From contig CM035353.1 of the NCBI GenBank assembly GCA_020137815.1, positions 1,575,459 through 1,639,458 on the forward strand: a stretch of DNA of 64,000 nt, given 5' to 3'. The stretch is from Hormiphora californensis (lineage: Eukaryota; Ctenophora; Tentaculata; Cydippida; Pleurobrachiidae). Positions within the stretch are counted from its first letter, which is position 1. Each line of letters begins with the position of its first letter. Positions 31,240-43,009 of this stretch are shown here, piece by piece. Below the pieces are notes generated by a model. The model was given only the letters and a program-made list of their open reading frames with translations. It ran no database searches and had not been told where the DNA came from. A program made the position numbers and the translations under genes.

Positions 31240-31815
31240 GTGAGAGTGAGCGGAGCTAATAGTGGTGGTAATGATCTGGTAATGAGAGTGATAAGGTAAT
31301 GAGAGTGATACGGTAATGAGAGTGATAAGGTAATGAGAGTGATAAGGTAATGAGAGTGATAAGGTAATGAGAGTGATAAGGTAATGAGAGTGATAAGGTA
31401 ATGAGAGTGATAAGGTAATGAGAGTGATAAGGTAATGAGAGTGATAAGGTAATGAGAGTGATAAGGTAATGAGAGTGATAAGGTAATTGAGAGTGAAAAG
31501 TAATGCGAGTGTAAGGTAATGAGAGTGATAAGGTAATGAGAGTGATAAGGTAATGAGAGTGATAAGGTAATGAGAGTGATAAGGTAATGAGAGTGCTAAG
31601 GTAATGAGAGTGATACGGTACTGAGAGTGATAAGGTAAGGTGAGATGAAGGTGATAAGGTAATGAGAGTGATAAGGTAATGAGAGTGATAAGGTAATGAG
31701 AGTGATAAGGTAATGAGAGTGATAAGGTAATGAGAGTGATAAGGTAATGAGAGTGATAAGGTAATGAGAGTGATAAGGTAATGAGAGTGATAAGGTAATG
31801 AGAGTGATAAGGATC
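31240..31815. repeat. 17-bp minisatellite upstream of the DDI1 start (about 32 copies)
   Basis: Unit GATAAGGTAATGAGAGT, with a few point variants near 31490-31640. It starts within 20 bases of the DDI1 ATG, so it occupies the 5' UTR or promoter. 31820-32260 has no gene that I can identify. Confidence 0.95.
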
Positions 31816-32265
31816 TGGAGTGATAATAAAGTTGATAATAACGTCATGAGCCATGGATCATTAATAGTGTGATTGAAAAATGCTCTGGACTAGGCGGGCC
31901 CAGTGGCTTTTTACAAAATTGTTGCTGCGAATGGGGTTTCAGGCGGGTGTGGTTGAACGATGGGAAATCGCACGATATGCAGTATAGGAGCATTCTCTAG
32001 CGAACTACAGGTTTGAAAATCAAATGTCCTGGCACCAGACAGAATGGGAGTGTGCTAAATAAACGGATAGAAACTGGAAATTGCGATTATTTAAAACATG
32101 CTAAACCCACTAAACAATACATTCATTTACATGATTAAAATTCGTTTACAATATCTGTATTTTTAACTCGAAATGTAAAATAAAACAATACTCCTGTCAT
32201 TTCTCTCTCCGCACAATATACAAAGTGTTTCGCCTGCACTCTTATAATTAATTATAATTAATTAA

Positions 32266-35200
32266 TTATCTCAACAAGCTCCACTTGAATCCCTCTCGGG
32301 CACTCTGCAGGACCTGTTGCACAGTTTGTTCAGTGATTGGTAGGGATCCCATCATTCCACTACCTACACCTCCCTCTTGGAGCTCCGATTTAGGGCACAC
32401 CCGGGAGACGATGGAATCTGAGTCATACTCCAATATCACACCTGGGGGAGGGAGGGAGTGTGAGTCATACTGCAATATCACACCTGGGGGAGGGAGGGAA
32501 TGTGAGTCATACTGCAATATCACACCTGGGGGAGGGAGGGAATGTGAGTCATACTCCAATATCACACCTGGGGGAGGGGGGGGGGGAATGTGAGTCATAC
32601 TCCAATATCACACCTGGGGGAGGGAATGTGAGTCATACTCCAATATCACACCTGGGGGAGGGAGGGAATGTGAGTCATACTGCAATATCACACCTGGGGA
32701 GGGAGGGAATGTGAGTCATACTCCAATATCACACCTGGGGGAGGGAATGTGAGTCATACTGCAATATCACACCTGGGGGAGGGAGTGTGAGTCATACTGC
32801 AATATCACACCTGGGGGAGGGAATGTGAGCCATACTGCAATATCACACCTGGGGGAGGGAGGGAGTGTGAGTCATACTCCAATATCACACCTGGGGGAGG
32901 GAGTGTGAGTCATACTCCAATATCACACCTGGGGGAGGGAATGTGAGTCATACTCCAATATCACACCTGGGGGGGGGAGGGAATGTGAGTCATACTGCAA
33001 TATCACACCTGGGGGAGGGAGGGAGTGTGAGTCATACTGCAATATCACACCTGGGGGAGGGAGGGAGTGTGAGTCATACTGCAATATCACACCTGGGGGA
33101 GGGAGGGAATGTGAGTCATACTGCAATATCACACCTGGGGGAGGGAGTGTGAGTCATATTCCAATATCACACCTGGGGGAGGGAGGGAATGTGAGTCATA
33201 CTCCAATATCACACCTGGGGGGGGGGAGGGAATATGAGTCATACTGCAATATCACACCTGGGGGAGGGAGGGAGTGTGAGTCATACTGCAATATCACACC
33301 TGGGGGAGGGAGGGAGTGTGAGTCATACTGCAATATCACACCTGGGGGAGGGAGGGAATGTGAGTCATACTGCAATATCACACCTGGGGGAGGGAGGGAG
33401 TGTGAGTCATACTGCAATATCACACCTGGGGGAGGGAGTGTGAGTCATACTGCAATATCACACCTGGGGGAGGGAGTGTGAGTCATACTGCAATATCACA
33501 CCTGGGGGAGGGAGGGAGTGTGAGTCATACTGCAATATCACACCTGGGGGAGGGAGGGAGTGTGAGTCATACTGCAATATCACACCTGGGGGAGGGAGGG
33601 AATGTGAGTCATACTCCAATATCACACCTGGGGGAGGGAATGTGAGTCATACTCCAATATCACACCTGGGGGAGGGAGTGTGAGTCATACTGCAATATCA
33701 CACCTGGGGGAGGGAGGGAGTGTGAGTCATACTGCAATATCACACCTGGGGGAGGGAGGGAATGTGAGTCATATACTCCAACTAGCGCACCCATAATTGG
33801 GTGCGCCTCAAGTAAGGGCTTTCTAATAACCCATCCGGCTTCGCCGGTTGGGTTTTTCGCCCCTTTCAACGTCAATAACACGGTTGCCATGGCAACTGAA
33901 TTGGTAACTATGGGGACTGGCATGTCAAAAGTCATTCAAAAATATTAAGAAACTTCCATTGGAAGTTCCAAAAGTGTGAACAGCAGCTTTACAGCTTTGG
34001 TCATATGAAGTGTTTTATGAAGGAGCAGTCTGTCGCTTAGATACCGCTGAACGAACGACTTCGACTTCGACGTTCATCTCCAAATTATAATAGAGATATC
34101 ACACCTGGGGGAGGGAATGTGAGTCATACTGCAATATCACACCTGGGGGAGGGAGGGAATGTGAGTCATACTCCAATATCACACCTGGGGGAGGGAGGGA
34201 GTGTGAGTCATACTCCAATATCACACCTGGGGGAGGGAGTGTGAGTCATACTGCAATATCACACCTGGGGGAGTGAATGTGAGTCATACTCCAATATCAC
34301 ACCTGGGCGAGGGAATGTGAGTCATACTGCAATATCACACCTGGGGGAGGGAGTGTGAGTCATACTCCAATATCACACCTAGGGGAGGGAGGGAATGTGA
34401 GTCATACTCCAATATCACACCTGGGGGAGGGAGTGTGACTCATACTGCAATATCACACCTGGGGGAGGGAATGGGAGTCATACTCCAATATCACACCTGG
34501 GGGAGGGAGGGAGTGGAAATGGAAGGGAAAGGTGGAGGAAGGAGGTAAGGTGGTCATTTAGGTCACGTGACTGGTTATCAGCCAATCAGGGACCAGTATT
34601 TCCTGATTCGGTCGGTTCCTGCACATTACGCACCTTCCTGTATAAAGTCGTCAACTGCTAGCATTACCAAACCCATCTTATTTAAAATGGCCTTCTTCTC
34701 CACATTCTTCTTCAGTATAACACTCATCTGTAAACACGATAAGTGAAGTTCACTTAATATAAGCGAAAGTAAAGTGTAAGCGAAACAACAACAAACTGGC
34801 TGGGCGGCGTGTTGCGCATACTGTTAAGGATCTCACTTGTAAGATATTCACGTGCGCAACGTTTGTCCGACGTGCAACCCGTTCGTTGTTGTTTCGCTTA
34901 CACTTCTGCTCAAAATTCGATATTCCGTGAGTAGACGTACTGTATCAAAGAAAGTGTTGAGGGCTTGTGACAGGATAAGTTCATTTTCCTCTCCATCTCC
35001 CACAATGTAGAATGAGACATCGACACTGAAATGAAGGAGATGCTGTTAGAAACCAGGATCGGAACTGAACGAAACAAGTAAACAACCAATCAGAACTCGT
35101 TATTTAGGTCAGGTGACTAGTTATCAGCCAATCAGGGACCAGTATTTCCTGATTCGGTCGGTTCCTGTACATATAAACAAACCTCCTCGATTGAAGGTAA

Positions 35201-35670
35201 AAATACACGAATTATAGGTTTAAATTGGCTGAGAGATAAACCGAAAGGGTGGTCACACGATGCGATGACCCTGCTGCTGCAGTAGAGAAATATAATATAC
35301 AGCTTAGAACTGTGAAAGTGATGATCTACATACCTGGACCGATAAACAACAGTCATTCCCTTGAGGGCTACAATTTCAAAGTCTGTTTCCTTAGTTTTCT
35401 TGAACACCGCCTGCTCAAACTCTTTTGCATCCCTGAAAATGGAGGCTTTGAAACAAATGGTTAGCGTCGTCGATCACAGATTACCACGGCAACCCAGATA
35501 TTTAATTCTAGTTTCACACCAGAAATCAGGATTCACACGTCATTATGTTTTAATTTTAAATGCCATGATCTATACCTTTCAGTTGGAAATGCTCCATTAT
35601 AGTACTTGGAGAAGACTCTGTTTCCATCATTGTCAAGGATCAACAGTGCAGATACACTGCTCAACTTCAT
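32266..35670 (-). CDS. COPZ: Coatomer subunit zeta
   Basis: Five exons on the minus strand: 35576-35670, 35334-35432, 34941-35025, 34634-34727, 32266-32441 (549 nt, 182 residues; human COPZ1 is 177). It is the small longin-fold subunit of COPI, pairing with gamma-COP on Golgi vesicles. Conserved blocks: [18 protein letters not shown] at the N-terminus, [61 protein letters not shown], and the C-terminal [25 protein letters not shown] ending. Every exon junction agrees in phase and with the human alignment. The last intron is about 2.2 kb and almost entirely a minisatellite made from its own acceptor. Confidence 0.96.
32425..34515. repeat. Acceptor-spanning minisatellite in COPZ (about 45 copies)
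   Basis: Unit GAGTCATACTGCAATATCAC then ACCTGGGGGAGGGAGGGAGT and GT, 42 bp, with 38-bp variants. On the minus strand each unit is CCCCCAG/GTGTGATATTGCAGTATG, the real acceptor and first about 24 coding bases (GVILEYDS) of the last COPZ exon. 42-bp units stay open as [14 protein letters not shown] repeats. The array is interrupted by unrelated DNA at about 33775-34098. Confidence 0.95.
33775..34098. other. Insertion of unknown type in the COPZ minisatellite
   Basis: About 320 bp with a terminal hairpin GCGCACCCATAATTGGGTGCGC and a short GTGTTTTATGAAGGAGCAG that also occurs after the GPCR stop (24053). No coding capacity, and no clear target duplication seen. Confidence 0.5.
34552..34621. mobile_element. 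hAT-type MITE, copy 5, 5'-truncated
   Basis: Only the right 70 bp of the inverted-orientation element (from TCATTTAGGTCACGTGACTG to GGTTCCTG) remain, next to the COPZ array. Confidence 0.75.
35054..35167. mobile_element. hAT-type MITE, copy 6, degenerate left end
   Basis: Left end CAGGATCGGAACTGAACGAA is mutated; the right end GGTCGGTTCCTG is intact. COPZ intron 2. Confidence 0.8.
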
Positions 35671-35679
35671 TTTACTAGC

Positions 35680-35915
35680 TAGAGATGTGGAAATATTTGG
35701 TAGTTTGTGTGTTTGGAGGTGTAGGTAGTTTGGAGTGTAGTTAGTTTGGAGTTTAGCTAGAAATGTGGGAATATTTGGTAGTTTGTGTGTTTGGTGTTTG
35801 GAGGTGTAGTTAGTTTGGAGGTGTAGTTAGTTTGGAGTTTAGCTAGAAATGTGGGAATATTTGGTAGTTTGTGAATGTTTGGAGTGTAGTTAGTGTGTTT
35901 GGAAGTGTGGCATTA
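35680..35915. repeat. Minisatellite upstream of the COPZ start
   Basis: About three long units built on AGCTAGAAATGTGGGAATAT TTGGTAGTTTGTG and GTTTGGAGGTGTAGTTAGT. The unit shares TAGCTAGAGATGTGG with the bases immediately upstream of the COPZ ATG. 35916-36225 has nothing identified. Confidence 0.85.
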
Positions 35916-36225
35916 TAACAGTTGTTGATATATATTGCTTGTGAAGTTGAGTCCCACCCCAATTACTCAACTAGTAGTGGGGACTGAGGTGATGTAGATG
36001 CCTGATGGCAACATCCACCATGCCATACATGTACTCAAATAATATCAGGTTTACTTGAAATAAACATTATACACATGAAAATGCTTTCTGAAATTCAATT
36101 TCAGCAGTTTTTGAAGACATCTGAAGCTTTCCCCCATTCAATCTACTGTATACACAAGTTAGCGTCTTGCAGACCGAAAACTTAACAAACAGAATTTTAA
36201 ATCTATCGAGAAGACTATATCAATC

Positions 36226-37529
36226 TTAAGGGTACACCTCGGCAAAATTTTTGTCGAGTGCCCGCTTAGCTCTCCATATGGGGTTGTAGGGTATACCAAG
36301 CCGACCTCAAACATGCAATTTAAGCCCTTAACTCGAATTCATATTTTTGCTAGAGCCCCTCAAAGTTTGACCCTAAAAACCGGTTTTTAAGGTCCCTAAA
36401 TTTTATTTTTAGGGCTAGAAAGCTGAAAATTTAGGGATTCATAGAGGATACCAAGGTGTATAGCTCAAACCGAAATTTTTTGAAATGGAGCTCAATTTTT
36501 TGTCTGAGACTATTTTACTTTTTTTGACTTTGAGGCCATATTTGGACATGTTCCTATGGACCGTTAAGGCTAAAAATTGGATATGTGGTGCTCCTAACAA
36601 TTGTCAAAGTAGCCACAAATTTTCAGGAGGTCCGAATTTGAAATGTGGCCTACAGGTTTCTTTTTGTAAAGCACATATTTTAGGAAAACTTAAAATGGCT
36701 ATATCTCAAAAACGGTAGGTCCTAGCCATCTAATTTCGTGCTAAATCGATTCAGCGGGTCCGATTTTGGGGGGGTCGTCTCCTAGACATTTTGCTCTAAG
36801 TCTAACCGTTTTTTCAGAAATCGTATTTTAAGAGTTGAACATGTTTAGCAGAAATAGGTAAGATTAGCTCTAGCTAGAAGCATTTCTGCTAAACATGTTC
36901 AACTCTTAAAATACGTTCAACTCTTAAAATACGATTTCTGAAAAAACGGTTAGACTTAGAGCAAAATGTCTAGGAGACGACCCCCCCAAAATCGGACCCG
37001 CTGAATCGATTTAGCACGAAATTAGATGGCTAGGACCTACCGTTTTTGAGATATAGCCATTTTAAGTTTTCCTAAAATATGTGCTTTACAAAAAGAAACC
37101 TGTAGGCCACATTTCAAATTCGGACCTCCTGAAAATTTGTGGCTACTTTGACAATTGTTAGGAGCACCACATATCCAATTTTTAGCCTTATCGGTCCATA
37201 GGAACATGTCCAAATATGGCCTCAAAGTCAAAAAAAGTAAAATAGTCTCAGACAAAAAATTGAGCTCCATTTCAAAAAATTTCGGTTTGAGCTATACACC
37301 TTGGTATCCTCTATGAATCCCTAAATTTTCAGCTTTCTAGCCCTAAAAATAAAATTTAGGGACCTTAAAAACCGGTTTTTAGGGTCAAACTTTGAGGGGC
37401 TTTAGCAAAAATATGAATTCGAGTTAAGGGCTAAAATTGCATATTTGAGGTCGGCTTGGTATGCCCTACAACCCCATATGGAGAGCTAAGCGGGCACTCG
37501 ACAAAAATTTTGCCGAGGTGTACCCTTAA
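36226..37529. mobile_element. Fold-back element, two 640-bp inverted arms (1.3 kb)
   Basis: Begins TTAAGGGTACACCTCGGCAA and ends with its complement ...GTACCCTTAA; the arms are nearly identical apart from a few substitutions and a small tandem duplication near 36905. A 25-base centre (36853-36880 region) separates the arms. TTAA at both ends suggests a TTAA-targeting (piggyBac-like) non-autonomous element, though this is not proven. The same 77-codon ORF appears on each arm as a mirror and is not regarded as a gene. Confidence 0.9.
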
Positions 37530-37881
37530 CAGCAGTTAAATTCCATCTCAAAACTATTCTGTTAGCGTGAATTATATATTACCACGCTTTGTAACTGAAA
37601 CTACTGCATGCAAAACGTTTTATCTTTTTTTATCTGTTAGTAATTTACCGTGCAAAAATAATTTAACTTTGAGATACCCAGCTTGCTATAAAAAAGGATC
37701 TAAACCATTGCAAATTGATCACACATTGTCCACTAACTACAATATGCATTATTACTTTGTGCAACAATAAATAAAAATAAGCCCCACCAAACTCTCACCC
37801 TCACATAAAAGACTCCTGCCACACACGTGACAGTATCACCGGCCCCCTCCCACGGTCAGTCCTGCGGTCACGTGATACATA

Positions 37882-40800
37882 TTATAATGTCTCCTGATGG
37901 CCCCTAAAATCTGAGTGGTCGTCAGCCTGATCGTGATCTTCGTCCACTAAATCGTCTTCTCTGATATTGCCCTGTAGGTGAAGTGTTTATTAAAAGGGCA
38001 GCTCTCTCTCTCTCTCTCTCAGCGTCAGGGTAGCCTGATGAAGTGCTTATCTCCCTTTAAACTAGCCCTTATAGTAGCCTGTAGCAGCATATACGTTACT
38101 GAGATACAAATGCACAGTAGGAGTGGCGGCTTGTCTGCCGTGATTCCTATATTCTCTCTAAAACAATACGAGGTTGCTGGTTTAATCCTTGACATTCCAT
38201 TATGTTGCACTCAATTTTATTACACACACGTCACACACTACTTAAATGTTCTAACCCTCCTTTACATATTTTGTAAAGACCCTCTCTTGCCGTCGCAATC
38301 TCGCGCGGAGAGAGATGGTCGCACGAACAATTTTAGTCACACACACCTGTACAACGTTTACATTTTGTATTTGCTCGGCTAACAATGCCGCTCCAGGGGG
38401 TGGTTGCATAGCTCCCGCTTGGTCTAGTACTGCTGTGGGGGGCAAGTGTGCACAATCGTGTGTTATAAAAAGGGAATAATGTAAAGAAGGCACAAAATGC
38501 TATTTATGAGCAAACAAAGTGCCTTGTAAAAGACAAATTAGTGTGTGAGAGCGATTATAAAATGAACATATAAAAATACCGTTGTTAGCAGGGTTGGGTG
38601 GCATGGCTCCAACCGCATCGTGCTTTATCACTTCATTGACTGGTGCGGCTTCCTTTGCCCCTGGAGCGGGCACTAATGCCTCTGGTATCACCTGTAATGT
38701 CGTTGTATTAATTAATGTATCGCCTGCAGTGCCGTTGTATTAATTAATGTATCACCTGGAGTGCCATTGTATTAATCATCAAACAGACACCTAACCCTTC
38801 TTTATACATGTGTGTGGTGGTGACTGCAGTGGTGCAGATAGGTTAAATAGCGTGCCAAACTCTGCCCAGTAGGGCAAAACAACATAGTAATGAATGGCTA
38901 CAGCTTACGACACTAAGAGTGAGGATACCGGAAGCCGGCCACTCGAATGATTGAGGAGACCGTTCCAAGTATCAAGTAAGTACTTACCCCGTGTAGTTGT
39001 TGTCCTGGTATCTTATCAGGTTGGTCTGGAATGTCGGCCACTGGCACGCCCTGATCCTTCACAGGGTCTACTGCATTCACATCTGTGGGGGGACACAATG
39101 TTAGTGTGTCACGTAGTATAGTGAACCATATTGGTGAAAAGTATATTATACACATATATTAATTGTATACATGAATACAGTTTGTCTCATATAAGACCCT
39201 CCTCTTAGGGTGAAAATGAAATGTGTGTATAATATACTTTTCAGTGTTCATGTTCACAGTGCTGTACGCAGATAAATAGCATACTATGTTCATGCAATTT
39301 GGTCCAAGCTGTAAGCGGGTGTATAATGTTATAAGAGGTAAATATGTTAGGAATTGAATTGGTGGCTGCGAGATATTTATTAGGGATGTTGCATAGCTCT
39401 AATATATAATAGCCCCCTTATATCCATGCATGTTGCAAAGCACACACCCCGTAATTGGCCCTCTATCATTTCTTCACCTACTGCCTTCCAATCATGTCGA
39501 TACCACCTGTGACCTGAGGTGAACATTTTACTCAGGAACCGACCGAAACAAGTAAACAACCAATCAGAACTCGTTATTTAGGTCACGTGACTGGTTATCA
39601 GCCAATCAGCGACAGCCGATCAGTATTTCCTGATTCGGTCGGTTCCTGCATTTTACTGTTTCACACATGTGTGTATCATATGTATCATGTGTTTCATTGT
39701 ATCAGAAACCATGATACAACTAAAAAACAGCGGATATTGGTCAACTTATTGATTCTATTGTGTAGGCACTGCACTGGGCGCAAATATGGATAAAATACTT
39801 AGTGTGTATAACGCTAAGATGTGTACTGGATCTCAAGCTGTTCACAAGGTTCACTACCGTACTAAAACCAGAAAATGAAGTGATATTTGGTAACGAAATT
39901 ACCCCTCTGTAGAGGGTATTGCGATAGTAAGGTACGTTTTAGCGTGCTCGAAATGTAGGGGTAATTTTTTTTCACCTCCACGTGGCTAGAAATAGCCACG
40001 TGGAGGTGAAAAAAAAATGTAGGGGTAATTGCGTTACCAAAAGTGATATTGGAACAGTAAACTCTGTACACAGAACCCTCTACTTTCACTTCCTTGTCCT
40101 TGTCAGGTTAATTTAGTTTTGGATAAAATATTAATAATAAGTCTAATTAAGTCTGCCCATCTTTCGCACACCTACAACTCTAATTAATGTGCATGAATTA
40201 TGTACGTTTGAGTGTGTAAAGCTGTAAAGTGAGGGCTGCTGAGAAAACGCCACATCATCATCATGATGACTAAACAGGGGGAGGGAGGAGGGGGGCGGGA
40301 GCTCTACAATAATAACTGCGTTACATCTGCACACACACACGGCATCCCTGCCCCATTCTGCATAATACCACACGATCATGACGTCACATTCTGCATAATA
40401 CCACGATCATGACGTCACATAATACCACGATCATGACGTCACACATGTGCAGAAGGGGATGTGCTTCATGCAATATACCACAAGCCATGCAACTATATAC
40501 TTACTACTATCATCTCCATCCTCGTTATCGTGTTCCAGACCACCAACTAATCGCTCCTTGTCCTTCGCACAGGATATCAAGTTTCCCTCCAAACGGGTGA
40601 CGTCACTTTTGGACATTTTCAGTTGGTCCCTCAGCTCTCCTGTCAGTATTTTACAGCTGTCCGCCTCCTCCCGTGCACCCCGTAACTCACCCACCTCAGC
40701 TGGACATGGGGTTAGGGGTTATTAGGGGTTATTAGGGAGATGGGGGGTATCCGTTAGGGGATTTAGAGGGGACAGGAGCTATTGTAACGAGAATTTGTTG

Positions 40801-42817
40801 ATATAGAAGTTTACTACTCATGGGTTAAGGTGATTCATAAGCTACTGTTTAAATTACTGATTTACCTTCGAGTTTTTTCACTACTGTCTCCTGTTCTGAT
40901 TTTAGCTCGCTCAGACTTTTCTCATTTTCTGATTGGGCATCCTCGATTGACTTGGCATGGTCCTCGGCTTGTTTCTAAACAGGGGGGGGGGGGATAGACC
41001 AGTTAGTTGTTACAACACATGTTACAACACATGTTACAACACATGTAACAACACATGTTACAACTGTTACACATGTTACAACTGTTACACATGTTACAAT
41101 TGTTACACATGTTTGAGCTTCTGCCTAACCGGAATAACGCACGTTATGGCCCCATAGTCTTCTGAGCTGTGTGAGACAAACGTAGCACTGGAATTATTCA
41201 ACAATGAGTAGAGCCCAACACCTCAGCACTCCATGTTACAACGCTTTCCTTTATCAGCTCAGATCTTACTTTCTCATATTACTCCTAAATTCTCCTCTTT
41301 TTCACCGTTATAATGTCCTTTTTCCCCATTGTCACTTGTACCATTAATTGGAACATATTGTTTTGTTCAAACCAAGGTGCGGTGAGGCAGGGTCAAGGTG
41401 TAAAATGTGGGCTGGCCTTGCTAATTACTAACGATCTGGTTATCTATAATAATAGTCCTCATCCTCGCACAACCCTCACATTTCAATATGTTCCGAACCG
41501 CCCTTCTCTTTTCTGTTCTTGTTGGAGCCCTTTTGGCCAGCCCCGCCTCGGAGCGGCCGAGCAGCGAGGCTCCCTTCTCCAGTGAAGCCCCTTTCTCAAG
41601 TGAAGCCCCTTTCTCAAGTGAGGCCCCTTTCTCAAGTGAAGCCCCTTTCTCAAGTGAAGCCCCTTTCTCAAGTGAGGCCCCTTTCTCCAGCGAGGCCCCT
41701 TTCTCAAGTGAGGCCCCATTCTCAAGTGAAGCAGCTAGTGAAAATGTAACTGAAGACCCGGAATTCTGGTACTAGGGGATGAGAGACGAGAGCGTAAACC
41801 GCAGCGTGTATTAATCATTTAATAATTAGTAATAATTCACCTTGTAAAAACTAACTGTGCTTTGAATTCCACTGTTTCGTTCCTCGAGCGCAACCTTAAC
41901 TGCAAACAAAACGATCATTAATTAACAAAATTAATTAAATAATAAACTCAACTGTGTCGGTATATGGCAGAAAGTTGTTATGTATAACATAAATATTCTA
42001 ACCCCCCCTTTACAGTTGTAAAGGCGAGGCGCGCGAAAAAGAGTCTAGCTAGACAGAAAGAGTATTATTATACAGTATAATCATTCTTCGTTCCATGTCG
42101 ACATTATTTGCATTCTTCTCTCTTCACTAAAACAATATTGCCGATGTTCCGCCTAATCATCAGAGGAGTATTATATCCTCGACTAAAAAATGTGAACACA
42201 ATTAGTATAATTAATTAGTACCTTTTTGGCAGGCACTAACAGCACTTTCCAGCTGCTTCAATCTCCCCGCAAAATCTTCACTTTTCGCAGAGATTTCTGA
42301 GATAATATACTGGGTTAGCAAATAAGGAAACACACATAATAGGAAAATGGAAAAGCAACCGTTTGTCGGTGCAAATATCATAAATTACCAACCTTTTTTA
42401 AGATGCTCTACTTGGTTTTCTAGAGCTTTCTTCGCCGTCAATAAGGTGTCCTTTTCCTCCGCAGCATTACTTAGATTTCCAAACAAAAGTGCAATAGATG
42501 CAAAACAAATCAGGAAGCCAACGACGGCAATAAGCTGAAAACAGGTAACACATCATGGGATAGCTATGAAGTCCGTCACACACACGATACACCGGTTATA
42601 TATAATTAGAAATTAACATGGCTAGCACATAACCTCAATTTTCTGAGCCTCGATTCAGCGGACTTACACTTCAAAAAAGGGGAGTTACAGGATATGTAAA
42701 GAAGCGATGTAAAATGTTACCTAGATATACACATTTGGGTGACAAGTCCCACGTTTACTATAAACAGTTGTTATGCATGCCTTAATATCTCACCTTAGAG
42801 GAACGTCGGAATGTCAT
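37882..42817 (-). CDS. Type II membrane coiled-coil protein, GOLM1/GOLM2/GOLIM4-like
   Basis: Ten exons on the minus strand: 42794-42817, 42393-42534, 42222-42296, 41841-41899, 40866-40974, 40505-40699, 38988-39082, 38580-38691, 38347-38432, 37882-37971 (987 nt, 328 residues). A very short basic N-terminus (MTFRRSSK) is followed by a signal anchor IAVVGFLICFASIALLFGNL, then heptad-rich coiled coil to about residue 200, a Pro/Ala-rich linker, and an acidic C-terminus (REDDLVDEDHDQADDHSDF). Lumenal coiled coil plus acidic tail is the architecture of Golgi GOLM1/CASC4 and GOLIM4, so a Golgi role is inferred from architecture rather than close identity. Intron 7 carries three copies of the exon 8 acceptor. 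Confidence 0.82.
38685..38785. repeat. 34-bp acceptor-spanning triplication in the GOLM-like gene
   Basis: GTATCACCTG, GTATCGCCTG and GTATCACCTG recur 34-36 bp apart, each followed by TGYCGTTGTATTAATTAAT-type sequence. On the minus strand each is an acceptor plus GTGATAC, the first seven bases of exon 38580-38691. Confidence 0.85.
39533..39648. mobile_element. hAT-type MITE, copy 7
   Basis: Inverted orientation; CATTTTAC lies on both sides (about 39524-39531, and 39649-39656) with one extra T at the left. The internal AATCAGCGACAGCCGATCAG is a small duplication. Confidence 0.85.
39885..40045. repeat. Hairpin element in the GOLM-like intron 6
   Basis: GGTAACGAAATTACCCC at the left and AATTGCGTTACC at the right, with an inner 20-base stem TTCACCTCCACGTGGCTA / TAGCCACGTGGAGGTGAA. 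Related to 8437 and perhaps 56139-56203. Confidence 0.7.
41005..41112. repeat. (TTACAACACATG)n microsatellite
   Basis: Short tandem GTTACAACACATGTTACAAC repeats next to a G-run, between exons 5 and 4 of the GOLM-like gene. Confidence 0.85.
41488..41775 (+). CDS. Small secreted repeat protein, nested antisense in an intron
   Basis: A 95-residue intronless ORF on the plus strand within intron 4 of the minus-strand GOLM-like gene. It starts with a convincing signal peptide (MFRTALLFSVLVGALLASPA), followed by nine tandem six-residue SSEAPF repeats encoded by an 18-bp minisatellite, and ends ENVTEDPEFWY with a possible N-glycosylation site. No dibasic cleavage sites separate the repeats, so a classical neuropeptide precursor is unlikely; a mucin-like or structural secreted protein fits better. 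TATAATAA at about 41445 could be a core promoter. Expression is unproven, but a signal peptide ahead of an in-frame repeat is not expected by chance. Confidence 0.6.
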   Translation: MFRTALLFSVLVGALLASPASERPSSEAPFSSEAPFSSEAPFSSEAPFSSEAPFSSEAPFSSEAPFSSEAPFSSEAPFSSEAASENVTEDPEFWY

Positions 42818-43005
42818 CAGTGGCGCTCTCCTGTAAATTATGTGTTCCACAGTGTCGATTAGAAAAATAGAAAACTAATGCTCTTGCATGGTCCTTCTTC
42901 ACATGTGAAACCGGCAGCTATCAGTGAAGATTTTAGTTAGTTCAAAGTTCAGGTTAGTTGTACGACTCACTGAGATTGTAACGCCAACCCGAACCCTAAA
43001 AAGTA
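42818..43005. other. Probable 5' flank of the GOLM-like gene
   Basis: No repeat family or ORF recognised; presumably 5' UTR/promoter. CATAATTTACAGGAG just upstream of the ATG contains an acceptor-like CAG, so a 5' UTR intron is possible. Confidence 0.3.
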
Positions 43006-43009
43006 AAAA

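Noticed and set aside
31234-31854. 206-residue LITLSLSLPYHSHY ORF
   Set aside because: Complement of the 17-bp array upstream of DDI1; no protein-like composition.
36485-37270. Mirror ORFs MELNFLSETILLFLTLRPYL on both arms of the fold-back
   Set aside because: The identical ORF on each arm is a result of the palindrome; no domain, and a non-autonomous element.
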